This document shows, piece after piece, positions 55,807 through 64,000 of a DNA stretch of 64,000 nucleotides. Positions within the stretch are counted from its first letter, which is position 1; every line of letters begins with the position of its first letter. The DNA is from Bacteroidota bacterium. Its GTDB lineage: Bacteria; Bacteroidota; Bacteroidia; Bacteroidales; JAAUTT01. The notes beneath the pieces were generated by a model. That model had not been told where the DNA came from, ran no database searches, and saw nothing but the letters and a program-made list of their open reading frames with translations. A program made the translations under genes and the position numbers. The DNA lies in assembly GCA_023429135.1 (NCBI GenBank), contig JAEYWD010000124.1:124001-188000 (forward strand). Reading direction: 5' to 3'.

Positions 55807-55827
55807 AATTTTATAAGATCGCTGTTG

Positions 55828-56262
55828 CTAGAATTGTAACCGTTGAATTTTCTTTATGCTTTTAATATCGATCTGGTAAACTCCCATTATAATATCTATT
55901 GTTTTCAGGGTCGAAACCATGTTCTGGACTTTCTGTGCAGTAATTTCTCCCTCTAGCTTCAAAAAGAAGTCGATATTTCGTAAGTCTTCAAGTAAAAAGT
56001 AATTATCACCCCGATTGGCAAATAGTTTTATAGCATATCCCTGGTCAGCAAAATCCTGGGAAAATATCGAAAGGGATATATCGTGTTTGTATTTATCATG
56101 AAAAACTACGATATCAGGGCTTTTGGTCAGTGCGATTTTTAAGGCAGTGTTTATTGCCCAGGCCAACCGGTAATCGTTTTCATGAGAAGCAATTCCAATT
56201 AGTTGAAAATCGGGTGCCGACAGAATTATTTTTTGGGTTTGTTTCATCAGAAGCTGTTTCAC
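55828..56262 (-). CDS. IPExxxVDY-family protein
   Basis: The 144-residue protein matches a Bacteroidota-specific family of unknown function that is usually encoded next to rnc (pattern SHENDYRLAWAINTALKIAL; DFFLKLEG; ending in a short basic tail). It has no signal peptide or membrane segment. Its ATG overlaps the rnc stop by 4 bp; Met6 is a second possible start. Here the naming motif itself is only weakly kept, so the assignment rests on position and overall similarity. Confidence 0.7.
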   Translation of the reverse strand: MKQLLMKQTQKIILSAPDFQLIGIASHENDYRLAWAINTALKIALTKSPDIVVFHDKYKHDISLSIFSQDFADQGYAIKLFANRGDNYFLLEDLRNIDFFLKLEGEITAQKVQNMVSTLKTIDIIMGVYQIDIKSIKKIQRLQF

Positions 56263-57035
56263 AGAGAACTCTGGGACGAAACTTCGGAACTATGTTCAAG
56301 GAATGATGCTGACGATACATACACATAAGCCTGTTCGGAAGCATTTTGTTCGGCTTCTTTTTTCGACTTACCCTGGCCGTTGCCAAGTGTTGTTTCGCCA
56401 ACTTTAATATTTGCGATAAAAACAGGCGATTGTTCGAGTTCCAGGTATTCTTCCTTCGTCTCGAAAATCACGGTATACTTATTTTTTTGTCCCCATTCAA
56501 TAATACGGCTCTTGAAATCGACTTCTTTGTTGATCAGGGAATCGAGATCCACATGATGCTTGATAACGTTGTTGATAATATATTTTCTGGTTTTATCATA
56601 TCCCTTATCAAGATAGATAGCCCCAATCAATGCCTCGAAAGCATCACCGTAAATATGTTTTTTTTGACAATTGCGCTGGGTATTGGAAACAATAAGCTCA
56701 TCCACACCTACTCTACGAGCCAGATGGTCGAGATTGCTGCGTTTTACAATTTTGGAGCGCATTTGAGTGAGAAAGCCCTCTTTTTTGCGGGGGAATTTCA
56801 TAAAGAGGTAATCGGCGATTACAGCGTCGAGAATAGCATCGCCGAGATATTCGAGCCGTTCGTTGTTTATAGTTGAACCATCCGAAAAGACTACGGATGC
56901 AGAACGGTGCAAAAAAGCAATCTCATACAATTTGAGTTTGCCAGGTATAATGTTTAGCCTGTTACATAAAAGCCAATAAAATTTTTTGTCTTTAGCAGCA
57001 AAAAATTTTATTGGATGTAAAAAATGCCGTATCAA
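56259..57035 (-). CDS. rnc: Ribonuclease III
   Basis: The 258-residue protein has the RNase III signature NNERLEYLGDAILDAV with metal-binding Glu59 and Asp66 neighbours, a second site in YGDAFEALIGAIYLDKG and a C-terminal double-stranded RNA-binding domain (ETTLGNGQGKSKKEAEQNAS). It cuts double-stranded RNA in rRNA maturation. The start is TTG at 57033-57035, directly after the fabF stop; there is no ATG before the catalytic domain. It forms an operon acpP-fabF-rnc-IPExxxVDY. Confidence 0.95.
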   Translation of the reverse strand: MIRHFLHPIKFFAAKDKKFYWLLCNRLNIIPGKLKLYEIAFLHRSASVVFSDGSTINNERLEYLGDAILDAVIADYLFMKFPRKKEGFLTQMRSKIVKRSNLDHLARRVGVDELIVSNTQRNCQKKHIYGDAFEALIGAIYLDKGYDKTRKYIINNVIKHHVDLDSLINKEVDFKSRIIEWGQKNKYTVIFETKEEYLELEQSPVFIANIKVGETTLGNGQGKSKKEAEQNASEQAYVYVSSASFLEHSSEVSSQSSL

Positions 57036-58289
57036 TTATTCCGAATATTTTTTGAAAATAATGGAGGTGTTGTGACCACCAAAACCAAAAGTGTTGCTAA
57101 AAGCATAGTTTACCTTACGGTGCTGGGCCTTGTTAAATGTAAAATTAAGGTTGTTATCCAGTTCCGGATCATCGGTAAAATGGTTAATGGTAGGAGGAAC
57201 AACATCAAACTTAGTGGAGAGAATAGCGGCAATGGCTTCAACGGCTCCTGCGGCACCAAGAAGGTGGCCGGTCATGGATTTTGTTGAACTGATGTTCAGT
57301 TTAAATGCATGATCTCCAAAAACGTTCTTGATTGCTTTAGTTTCTGCTATGTCTCCCAATGGAGTCGATGTTCCATGGACATTGATATAGTCAATGGCAT
57401 CAGGAGAAAGTCCAGCATCTTCCAATGCATTAGTCATTACCAACTGAGCTCCTAAGCCTTCCGGATGGGGCGCAGTTAGGTGATGAGCATCGGCCGACAT
57501 GCCAAACCCTACAATTTCAGCATAAATAGTGGCTCCACGTTTTTTAGCGTGTTCATATTCTTCAACTACCAAGCCTCCACCGCCTTCACCCATAACAAAT
57601 CCATCACGGTCCTTATCGAACGGACGGGATGCCGAAGCATAGTTGTTGTTGTTGGTGGAAAGAGCCTGCATTACGCTGAATCCGCCTACACCGGTCTCGG
57701 TGATAGCAGCTTCAGAGCCGCCTACTACAAATACGTCGGCTTTACCCAAACGGATATAAGCAACAGCATCGATAATAGCGTTTGAAGAAGAAGCACATGC
57801 TGAAACGGTACCAAAGTTGGGACCGTGGAAACCATATTTAATGGAGATTAGGCCGGCAGCAATATCTGAAATCATTTTGGGTATAAAGAACGGATTGAAA
57901 CGAGGAACTAATCCCCCTGTAACATAGTTCTTTATTTCATTTTGAAAAGTATCGATTCCGCCAATACCCGAAGCCCATATAACTCCAACACGGTTTTTAT
58001 TAACCGTCTCCAGATTGATCCCTGAGTTTTTAATTGCTTCTTCTGCAGCAATCATAGCATATTGTGCATAAGGATCAATCTTCCTAGCCTCCTTCCTGTC
58101 GAAATAATTGGCTGGATCGTAATTCTTTAACTCACATGCAAACTTCGTTTTGAACTGTGCTGTGTCGAAATGAGTGATCAGGTTGGAACCGCTCACCCCA
58201 TTGACTAAAGCTTCCCAAAATTCCGGGTAGGTGGCACCAATGGGTGTAAGAGCTCCAAGGCCTGTAACTACTGCCCGTCTTAATTGCAT
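57036..58289 (-). CDS. fabF: Beta-ketoacyl-ACP synthase II
   Basis: The 417-residue protein has the KAS II triad: Cys165 in VSACASSSNA, His in NVHGTSTPLGD and His in SMTGHLLGAAGA. It extends fatty acid chains from malonyl-ACP in the cytoplasm. It follows acpP by 18 bp and directly abuts rnc. Length and motifs are normal. Confidence 0.97.
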   Translation of the reverse strand: MQLRRAVVTGLGALTPIGATYPEFWEALVNGVSGSNLITHFDTAQFKTKFACELKNYDPANYFDRKEARKIDPYAQYAMIAAEEAIKNSGINLETVNKNRVGVIWASGIGGIDTFQNEIKNYVTGGLVPRFNPFFIPKMISDIAAGLISIKYGFHGPNFGTVSACASSSNAIIDAVAYIRLGKADVFVVGGSEAAITETGVGGFSVMQALSTNNNNYASASRPFDKDRDGFVMGEGGGGLVVEEYEHAKKRGATIYAEIVGFGMSADAHHLTAPHPEGLGAQLVMTNALEDAGLSPDAIDYINVHGTSTPLGDIAETKAIKNVFGDHAFKLNISSTKSMTGHLLGAAGAVEAIAAILSTKFDVVPPTINHFTDDPELDNNLNFTFNKAQHRKVNYAFSNTFGFGGHNTSIIFKKYSE

Positions 58290-58307
58290 AGAAATGGTTT
58301 AAGACTT

Positions 58308-58544
58308 TTACTTAACGTTAGCTTCAATATACTTGATAGCGTCACCTACGGTTCCTATATTTTCTGCTTGATCATCAGGAATACCAATATTAAATTCTTT
58401 TTCAAATTCCATGATCAATTCAACAGTGTCAAGAGAATCGGCACCGAGGTCGTTAGTGAAGCTAGCTTCTGGTGTTACTTCGCTTTCATCAACGCCCAAT
58501 TTGTCAACGATTATCGCTTTTACTCTTGATGCAATATCAGACAT
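58308..58544 (-). CDS. acpP: Acyl carrier protein
   Basis: The 78-residue protein is acidic and has the phosphopantetheine attachment Ser37 in GADSLDTVEL. It carries growing acyl chains for fatty acid synthesis. It is the first gene of the acpP-fabF-rnc operon and is divergent from purN. Confidence 0.98.
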   Translation of the reverse strand: MSDIASRVKAIIVDKLGVDESEVTPEASFTNDLGADSLDTVELIMEFEKEFNIGIPDDQAENIGTVGDAIKYIEANVK

Positions 58545-58588
58545 ACTCTTAAGTTTTAATTAATAAATAGGTTTAAATTTTAACTGTG

Positions 58589-58622
58589 CAAAGAAATGAA
58601 AAAAATCTTTTTCTTGAGCAAA
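58589..58622 (-). promoter_or_regulatory. Probable acpP promoter
   Basis: On the minus strand TTTG (58619-58622) and TTTCTTTG (58589-58596) lie 22 bp apart, 45 bp before acpP. One base differs from TAnnTTTG and the spacer is slightly long. Confidence 0.5.
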
Positions 58623-58703
58623 TTTCAAAAAAAAATGTGCTTTTTTTGCCTTCTGAAATTTATAACAATTTGATTTCAAAAGATATATTTTAAGCCACTT
58701 ACA

Positions 58704-59276
58704 ATGAGATTAGCCATATTTGCCTCTGGGTCAGGATCTAACGCACAGCGAATTGCCGAGTATTTTAAAAACCACGCCAGTATTAGTATCGATGTGATTT
58801 TCACTAATAATAAAGACGCATACGTTATTGAGCGTGCTAAAAACTTAGATATACCATATATTATATTTAACAGGAAAGATTTTTACGAATCAGATGCAGT
58901 TTTTTCCGAATTGCAAAACCGTAAGATTGATTTTATCATTCTGGCGGGTTTTCTTTGGCTTGTTCCTGCTAGGATTATACAGACTTACAGTGGCCGGATT
59001 CTGAATATTCATCCGGCTTTGCTTCCAAATTACGGAGGCAAAGGGATGTATGGCGAGTTTGTGCACAAGGCTGTGATTGCCAATAAAGAGAAATGTTCGG
59101 GTATTACCATTCATTATGTAAATGAGCATTACGACAAAGGAGATATTGTTTTTCAGGCGAAATGCGACGTCAGTCCTGAGGATACCGGTGATAGCCTGGC
59201 GGCTAAAATTCATAACCTCGAATACGAGCACTTTCCGAGGGTAATTGAGGAGGTGATAAACAAGTCAGGTTTATAG
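58704..59276 (+). CDS. purN: Phosphoribosylglycinamide formyltransferase
   Basis: The 190-residue protein has the PurN active site: SGSGSNAQ for substrate phosphate, Asn101 and His103 in NIHPALLPNY and Asp144 in YDKGDIVFQ. It adds a formyl group from 10-formyl-THF to GAR in purine synthesis. It is divergent from acpP, an arrangement kept in many Bacteroidota. A terminator hairpin follows at once. Confidence 0.96.
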   Translation: MRLAIFASGSGSNAQRIAEYFKNHASISIDVIFTNNKDAYVIERAKNLDIPYIIFNRKDFYESDAVFSELQNRKIDFIILAGFLWLVPARIIQTYSGRILNIHPALLPNYGGKGMYGEFVHKAVIANKEKCSGITIHYVNEHYDKGDIVFQAKCDVSPEDTGDSLAAKIHNLEYEHFPRVIEEVINKSGL

Positions 59277-59308
59277 AAAGGGAAACATTTTCCCTTTCTA
59301 ATCTTTTT
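59275..59308 (+). terminator. Intrinsic terminator after purN
   Basis: AGAAAGGGAAA (59275-59285) pairs perfectly with TTTCCCTTTCT (59289-59299), loop 3 nt, then AATCTTTTTCT. It overlaps the last bases of the purN stop codon. Confidence 0.8.
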
Positions 59309-59335
59309 CTGCACTTTTACAAAAAAAATACAAGT

Positions 59336-60526
59336 ATGCGCAAGTTTTTTTTATTGCTTAGCCTGCTGTTTTGCAGTGTTTCAAATTTTACTTTTTCCCA
59401 ATATCCTACAGATTCCGCTAGGATTTACCTTATAACAGCTTCTCCGGGACGAGAGACTTACGCTGCCTTTGGACATTCGGCTCTGCGGGTTGTGGATCAG
59501 TCGAAAGGTTATGATTATGTCTATAACTGGGGCACCTTCGATTTCGATACCGAAAATTTCTACCTCAAGTTCGGTACCGGGAAACTCTTGTACTTCCTTT
59601 CCATAAACCACGACTTTTATTCTTTTATAGAATATTATCATATGGTGGGGCAGGCCATCTATCTTCAGGAGATAATGCTCACTAATAAAGAGAAGTTCAA
59701 CCTGATGAACAACCTTGATATTAACTATCGTGAAGAAAACCGTTCTTATCGGTACGATTTCTTCCGTGATAATTGTGCAACCCGGATCCGTGATATCATT
59801 GTAAAGTCAGTTGACGGAAAAGTTGTTTTCGATTCATCGTATGTTGAAAAACGAGAAAGCATCCGGCATTTATTTGGCGATTATCTTAAAAATGAACCGT
59901 GGAATTACTTCGGATTAAATCTGATTATGGGTAAAAGCACCGACAGTATTGCTTCACTGACCGATTATATGTATTTACCGGGGCATTTGCAGAACATGTT
60001 TGCTTCAGCTAAAGTTGTTGATGCCAATGGTACCCGTAAACTCACCAAACAACCGCTGGAATTATTTCCCTCTACCATTAAAGTTCACAAACCTTCGGGT
60101 ATGTCAACGCCTGTTGCCATTTGCGCCATAATCCTCCTCATTTTAGGGGCTCTTACAATATGGGAATACGGCAGCAAAAAATACTTTAAAGGTGTTGATG
60201 TTATCTTATTTCTGATAACAGGTTTACTTGGCGTGCTTATAACCTGGCTCTGGGGATGGAGCCTGCATATTTATGTTCACAGCAACCTGCATATTATCTG
60301 GGCATCGCCGTTGAACCTGGTTGGGGCTGCTTGTCTGATGATTTGCAGCAAAATGAAATGGGTGGGTTATTATTTTGCAGCTTATGCACTTTCTGTTATA
60401 TTGTTTATAATGGTATCGTTCTTTGTGATTCAGGAGTTTCACCTGGCATCGTACTTTCTAATGGGAGCTATGATTGTAAGGGCAGGAAGTTTGTTCCTCA
60501 GGCAACGGTCACAGCTTTCACAGTAG
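59336..60526 (+). CDS. lnb: DUF4105/Lnb-type lipoprotein N-acyltransferase candidate
   Basis: The 396-residue protein has a signal peptide (MRKFFLLLSLLFCSVSNFTF), a periplasmic DUF4105 (Lnb_N) domain with a His47 motif (YAAFGHSALRV), NWGTFDF and Cys147 (FRDNCATRIRD), and four or five C-terminal membrane helices from about residue 260. His and Cys are the expected thiol-type catalytic pair. Proteins of this class in Bacteroides were identified as Lnb, which adds the N-acyl chain to lipoproteins in place of Lnt. This is inference from family features. The gene stands behind the purN terminator and overlaps no gene. Confidence 0.75.
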   Translation: MRKFFLLLSLLFCSVSNFTFSQYPTDSARIYLITASPGRETYAAFGHSALRVVDQSKGYDYVYNWGTFDFDTENFYLKFGTGKLLYFLSINHDFYSFIEYYHMVGQAIYLQEIMLTNKEKFNLMNNLDINYREENRSYRYDFFRDNCATRIRDIIVKSVDGKVVFDSSYVEKRESIRHLFGDYLKNEPWNYFGLNLIMGKSTDSIASLTDYMYLPGHLQNMFASAKVVDANGTRKLTKQPLELFPSTIKVHKPSGMSTPVAICAIILLILGALTIWEYGSKKYFKGVDVILFLITGLLGVLITWLWGWSLHIYVHSNLHIIWASPLNLVGAACLMICSKMKWVGYYFAAYALSVILFIMVSFFVIQEFHLASYFLMGAMIVRAGSLFLRQRSQLSQ

Positions 60527-60549
60527 CTTTCGTATTGAGGGGCTTCAGT

Positions 60550-62037
60550 ATGAAACATCATACCATCCGTTTACATCCTCTCGGAAAGGAAATCAGAGTG
60601 AACCATGATACCCATTTGATCAATGCTTTACATGGGTTTGGTGTTGAATTTCCCTGCGGAGGCAAAGGCACATGTGGTAAATGCAAAATCAGGTTATTGG
60701 AAGGAAATATTGAAATTTTCGGGCCGCACAGTCTGCACCTCAAAAAGCTGGCCTTACCACCCGACTGGCGGCTTGCCTGCTACAGCCGTTGTACTCAGGA
60801 TATTACCCTTGAAATTGAACAATTCAACCATCTTATTCTTGCCGATGAAAGTGAGTTTGAATTCACTCCCCACGAAGGTTTTGGAATAGCAGTCGACCTG
60901 GGCACTACCACTATTGTTGCACAGTTGCTTGATTTAACGACAGGGCGTGTACTTGCTGCCGAAACCCTTTTAAACCCTCAGGTGAAATACGGCGCCGACC
61001 TTATCTCGCGCATACAGTCGTGTTTGGATGGAAAAGCTGCTGAAATGACTTTTTTGATCAGGACAACAATTCGTGATATGATAAACCAGATGCTGCAAAA
61101 ACACGCGGTATCACCCCATAGGGTAGTATTGGTGGGAAACACGGTCATGCAACTTATTTTTTCCGGCGAGGATGTTACTCCGCTTTCGGCATATCCTTTC
61201 GATGCATATAATATAGGTATGAAAACTTTTCGGCCGGATGAACTAGGCTGGGACTTTGGAGTTGATGGGGAGGTTGTTTTTTATCCATCCATCGGAAGTT
61301 TTGTTGGGAGCGATATACTTGCTGGAGTTATGGCCGCAGGGATCCATAAAAAGAAAAGCTATACTGCATTAATCGATTTGGGTACCAATGGCGAAATTGT
61401 TATAGGTAACAGGAATGGATTGGTGTGCGCATCAACCGCTGCTGGTCCTGCCTTTGAAGGTTCCAATATATCTGTTGGGATGAGAGCGGTTACAGGCGCC
61501 ATTTCGTCCCTGAAACTCTCCGGAGGAAAGATAGAAGCCTCCGTGATTGGCAATATAGCTCCAAAAGGAATTTGTGGAAGCGCACTCATCGATGCTGTTG
61601 CCATTCTGAGACACCTGAACCTTATCGGCTCGTTTGGCGAAATTACCTCCGGAGAAAGCAATATAGCTTTAACCGGTAAAATACAATTATCGCAAAAAGA
61701 TATCAACGAGTTTCAACTTGCAAAAGCCGCCTTAGCGGCAGGAATGGAAATATTGGTCAAATCTCTGGGTATAGGAATTGATCGGATCGAAACCGTTTAT
61801 ATTGCCGGAGGCTTTGGTACCTATATTAATATTGACAATGTGGTTGCAACCTGCATGATTGAAGTTTCCCGCGAAAAGATCCGTAAGATAGGGAACACAG
61901 CTTTAATAGGGGCTAAAATGTTTTTGTTTAACGACGCAGATGTTGTAAACGAAATCCTTTCCAAAACCAGGCACATCAATCTCGAGAGCGATCCAGAGTT
62001 TCAGGATATTTATGTGGGGAAGATGATGCTTAATTAA
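60550..62037 (+). CDS. RACo-like 2Fe-2S/ASKHA protein (DUF4445)
   Basis: From ATG 60550 (MKHHTIRLHPLGKEIRV) the product has 495 residues. An open reading from 60256 would run through the end of the lnb gene. It has an N-terminal plant-type ferredoxin domain with four cysteines (C36, C42, C45, C77; CGGKGTCGKC, LACYSRC) and an ASKHA ATPase-like part (GIAVDLGTTTIVAQLL, LIDLGTNGEIVIG, YIAGGFGTYIN). RACo proteins use ATP to reduce the cobalt of corrinoid methyl carriers. No corrinoid protein or methyltransferase is in the window, so the partner is unknown. It starts 23 bp after lnb. Confidence 0.88.
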   Translation: MKHHTIRLHPLGKEIRVNHDTHLINALHGFGVEFPCGGKGTCGKCKIRLLEGNIEIFGPHSLHLKKLALPPDWRLACYSRCTQDITLEIEQFNHLILADESEFEFTPHEGFGIAVDLGTTTIVAQLLDLTTGRVLAAETLLNPQVKYGADLISRIQSCLDGKAAEMTFLIRTTIRDMINQMLQKHAVSPHRVVLVGNTVMQLIFSGEDVTPLSAYPFDAYNIGMKTFRPDELGWDFGVDGEVVFYPSIGSFVGSDILAGVMAAGIHKKKSYTALIDLGTNGEIVIGNRNGLVCASTAAGPAFEGSNISVGMRAVTGAISSLKLSGGKIEASVIGNIAPKGICGSALIDAVAILRHLNLIGSFGEITSGESNIALTGKIQLSQKDINEFQLAKAALAAGMEILVKSLGIGIDRIETVYIAGGFGTYINIDNVVATCMIEVSREKIRKIGNTALIGAKMFLFNDADVVNEILSKTRHINLESDPEFQDIYVGKMMLN

Positions 62038-62070
62038 TAGCATGAATAGCTGCAGTTATTTACCTAAAAC

Positions 62071-62098
62071 AAAAAAGCCCTCTTTCGAAGGCTTTTTT
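62071..62098. terminator. Two-way terminator between convergent genes
   Basis: AAAAAAGCC (62071-62079) pairs with GGCTTTTTT (62090-62098), loop 10 nt, with T/A runs on both sides. It serves the RACo-like gene and, on the minus strand, the M23 peptidase. Confidence 0.85.
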
Positions 62099-62104
62099 AT
62101 ATTT

Positions 62105-63364
62105 TTAGTTCATTGTTGTTTGCGGTATTTTATTCAGCGATGCCATCAACGCATCTCTTTGTTTCTCAAATTCGGCCATCAGGTTTTCTTTTACAGGTTC
62201 CACCGAAGGAGATTCGATTTTAAGCGGATCAACCGGGGTGTTATTCAGCCAAACCCTGAAGTCGAGGTGCGGACCGGTAGAGAGACCTGAACTTCCAACA
62301 TAACCTATTACCTGTCCCTGGCTAACACGTGAGCCTAGTCTTAGGCCCGGAGCATAGCCTTTTAAATGGAGGTAACCCGAGCTGTATGCTCCGTTGTGGC
62401 GTATCTTAATCTGACGGCCACCGCCTCCGTGATAGCTGATGTCGATAATAGTGCCATCGCCAATGGCTTCAACCGGGGTTCCCGATGGAGCAGCATAATC
62501 CACACCATGATGCGGGCGGCGTATTTTTAAAACCGGATGCAGACGGCTGTTCGAAAAACGGGAGCTGATACGCGAAAAACGTACCGGCGATTTCAGAAAT
62601 GCCTTGCGTAAACTTTTACCAGTCATATCGTAATAGCTTTCCACACTGTCCTGAGTAAATGGTATGGCATAATATTCCTGTCCATTGTGACGGAACCAGG
62701 CTCCTTTGATTTTGTTGATACCGATAGATAATGTATCCACAAAAGCTTCATCGTAAATAACTTTGAATGCATCGCCTTTTTGTAAACCAAAAAAGTCGAT
62801 ATTCCAGGCGTAAAGTTCTGAAAGCTGAAGGGCAACAAGAGGATTGATTCCACGATCTTTCATGGTGTTCCATAACGATGTGTTTATTTCTCCAAAAACT
62901 TCACGGTGTTCTTTCCTGATTTCTTTGGTATGTTTTGTTACCAGAACCGAATCGGAAAGATTCATAATAATATATTCGGTAGGCGTGTGTTCGTATATGA
63001 AATACTTCACCTGCATATCGTCTTTCGATTTAAATACTGCAAATGGGTTACCGGCACGGAATTTATTTACATCGAAAATACCATGGGCAGCATCAGTAAT
63101 CTGATTGATAATATTTCTGGAGACTTCAAATTCCTCCAATATGTCAGCAAGAAAGGCATTGCGTTGCACCTTTCCTTTTACAATATCGAAAGAATCGATG
63201 GCCAGGCCATACTCCCTTTTAATTTCGGCAATTTGAACAGCCGAAGAATCCTGACCTGCAATATCCTCGCGGATAGACGTCCTATTCTCTACAACTGTAT
63301 AAACAACACTCAGCACAAGTACCACACAAATAGCAAACAACAGCAGCTTTACAGGTTTAAACAT
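62105..63364 (-). CDS. M23-family peptidase (peptidoglycan endopeptidase-like)
   Basis: The 419-residue protein has an N-terminal membrane anchor or signal (LLLFAICVVLVLSVVYTVV), a central region of about 200 residues with an OapA/LysM-like look, and a C-terminal lysostaphin-type domain with HHGVDYAAPSGTPV (metal His and Asp) and GPHLDFRVWLNNTPVDPL. The usual end of the HxH motif, a zinc-binding His, is Asp here (codon 62261-62263). It should cut cell-wall cross-links during growth or division if metal binding is kept. It lies 19 bp after the YitT-like gene in the same direction. Confidence 0.88.
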   Translation of the reverse strand: MFKPVKLLLFAICVVLVLSVVYTVVENRTSIREDIAGQDSSAVQIAEIKREYGLAIDSFDIVKGKVQRNAFLADILEEFEVSRNIINQITDAAHGIFDVNKFRAGNPFAVFKSKDDMQVKYFIYEHTPTEYIIMNLSDSVLVTKHTKEIRKEHREVFGEINTSLWNTMKDRGINPLVALQLSELYAWNIDFFGLQKGDAFKVIYDEAFVDTLSIGINKIKGAWFRHNGQEYYAIPFTQDSVESYYDMTGKSLRKAFLKSPVRFSRISSRFSNSRLHPVLKIRRPHHGVDYAAPSGTPVEAIGDGTIIDISYHGGGGRQIKIRHNGAYSSGYLHLKGYAPGLRLGSRVSQGQVIGYVGSSGLSTGPHLDFRVWLNNTPVDPLKIESPSVEPVKENLMAEFEKQRDALMASLNKIPQTTMN

Positions 63365-63383
63365 AACATAATAGTTTTGGGGT

Positions 63384-64000
63384 TTACGATTTTATTCTTT
63401 CGAAGCCCTGGCCATAAACACCCATAACGCTACCCATGGATATAAATGCCGAAGGATCTTCCTGTTTGATTATACGCATCAGGTCGGCAGTTTCGCTTTT
63501 ACGCAAAACAATCATCAACACCTGCGATTTTTCTTTCGAATACCAGCCCTGGCCTTCGAGCAGGGTCACCCCTCTGCGAAGTTCTGACGATATCCGGGTG
63601 GCAATGCTCTCGTAGCGTTTCGAGAAAATAAATACCTGGTACGATTGCCGCGAACCAGATAACACAAAGTCGATAGCATACGATGTTAATGCGAGCGTTA
63701 CCACACCATAAACAATGCGTTCTATCGAATGTAAAATAAGATACGATGATGCGATGATAAAGACATCGGTAAACATAACCAGTTTCCCGGGACTGATGTT
63801 CTTGTACTTGTTAATGCTCATCACAATTATATCAGTACCTCCTGAGGAGCCTCCCTGCCAGAAAACAATGCCAATACCTGTTCCTGCCAGAAATCCGCCG
63901 ATAACGGTAGCCATAAACAAATCGTTAATCACCGGCTCAGTTATTAAAGGCTGAAATATAGTAAACAGCAGCGTAAGCACCAGCACACCATACATGGTGC
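63384..64000 (-). CDS. YitT-family membrane protein (partial)
   Basis: The reading runs off the right window edge; the first Met visible (63993-63995) is internal. The visible 205 residues hold three to four membrane helices (TVIGGFLAGTGIGIVFWQGGSSGGTDII is the YitT core; read GGFLAGTGIGIVF and GGSSGGTDII) and a C-terminal DUF2179 domain (RGVTLLEGQGWYSKEKSQVLMIV). Full-length members have about 290 residues. The function is unknown; the C-terminal domain resembles a ligand-binding module. It is co-directional with the M23 peptidase 19 bp on. Confidence 0.88.
   Translation of the reverse strand, partial: TMYGVLVLTLLFTIFQPLITEPVINDLFMATVIGGFLAGTGIGIVFWQGGSSGGTDIIVMSINKYKNISPGKLVMFTDVFIIASSYLILHSIERIVYGVVTLALTSYAIDFVLSGSRQSYQVFIFSKRYESIATRISSELRRGVTLLEGQGWYSKEKSQVLMIVLRKSETADLMRIIKQEDPSAFISMGSVMGVYGQGFERIKS

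Noticed and set aside
60256..60549. Long 5' extension of the RACo-like gene
   Set aside because: It would run through the end of the lnb gene; homology starts at MKHHTIRLHPLG.

Overview
The window is a stretch of a Bacteroidota chromosome, most likely from an environmental or free-living member of the Bacteroidales or a related order. Signs of this are SusC-type TonB plug sequences, Reg_prop/Y_Y_Y sensor kinases, an RprXY-like two-component pair, the purN / acpP-fabF-rnc-IPExxxVDY neighbourhood, a GH92 enzyme, a DUF4105/Lnb protein, starts with little or no Shine-Dalgarno sequence, and at least one perfect Bacteroidota promoter (TTTG-N19-TATTTTTG before gltB). Base composition is AT-leaning, and spacers carry several families of short palindromic repeats.

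Positions 1-20000 (nearly all minus strand) are a signalling island. From right to left it holds a PAS/GAF multisensor kinase (16298-19915), two Reg_prop/Y_Y_Y sensor kinases with almost the same kinase module (12894-16088, 9682-12891), an Rcp1-like single-domain receiver, a receiver-PAS-HisKA_3 kinase with a NarL-type regulator, and a chemosensory operon of receiver, CheA, CheW and a poly-HAMP methyl-accepting protein that runs off the left edge. Two short copies of a kinase C-terminus lie as scars between the 16298 and 12894 genes. The methyl-accepting protein gene has a one-base frameshift near its start.

Positions 20200-26200 (minus): tRNA-Ser(GGA) with its terminator, then an overlapping housekeeping operon (proline dehydrogenase, small membrane protein, dprA, tatD, type I asparaginase), preceded by a secreted alpha/beta hydrolase gene with a frameshift before its FN3-like tail. 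Positions 26600-28850 (plus): an ECF sigma / zinc anti-sigma / secreted propeller-like operon. Then come an S9 peptidase (minus), a two-DTG aspartyl protease coupled to a secreted protein with four CBM48-like domains, a HicB-HicA pair, an acetate-transporter-like protein, the RhlE helicase, a decayed GH2 beta-galactosidase tail, and a GH92 enzyme with Gln at the usual general-acid position.

Positions 39000-48400: a MITE-like inverted repeat, then gltB-gltD-trpB2 (minus), behind a promoter, a 19-codon leader ORF and an intrinsic terminator that together look like an attenuator. Three copies of one palindromic repeat lie in the spacers here, and one overlaps the gltB stop codon. yebC and an AhpD-like protein follow.

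Positions 48500-64000: two paralogous secreted MG2-plus-plug proteins without a beta-barrel, converging with zero spacing on an RprXY-like two-component system; a spacer with a possible small RNA; the rnc/fabF/acpP lipid-synthesis cluster; divergent purN; an Lnb-type lipoprotein N-acyltransferase candidate; a RACo-like ferredoxin/ASKHA protein; an M23 peptidase with an altered metal motif; and a YitT-family membrane protein cut by the right edge. No rRNA, CRISPR array, intact transposase or prophage gene was seen.
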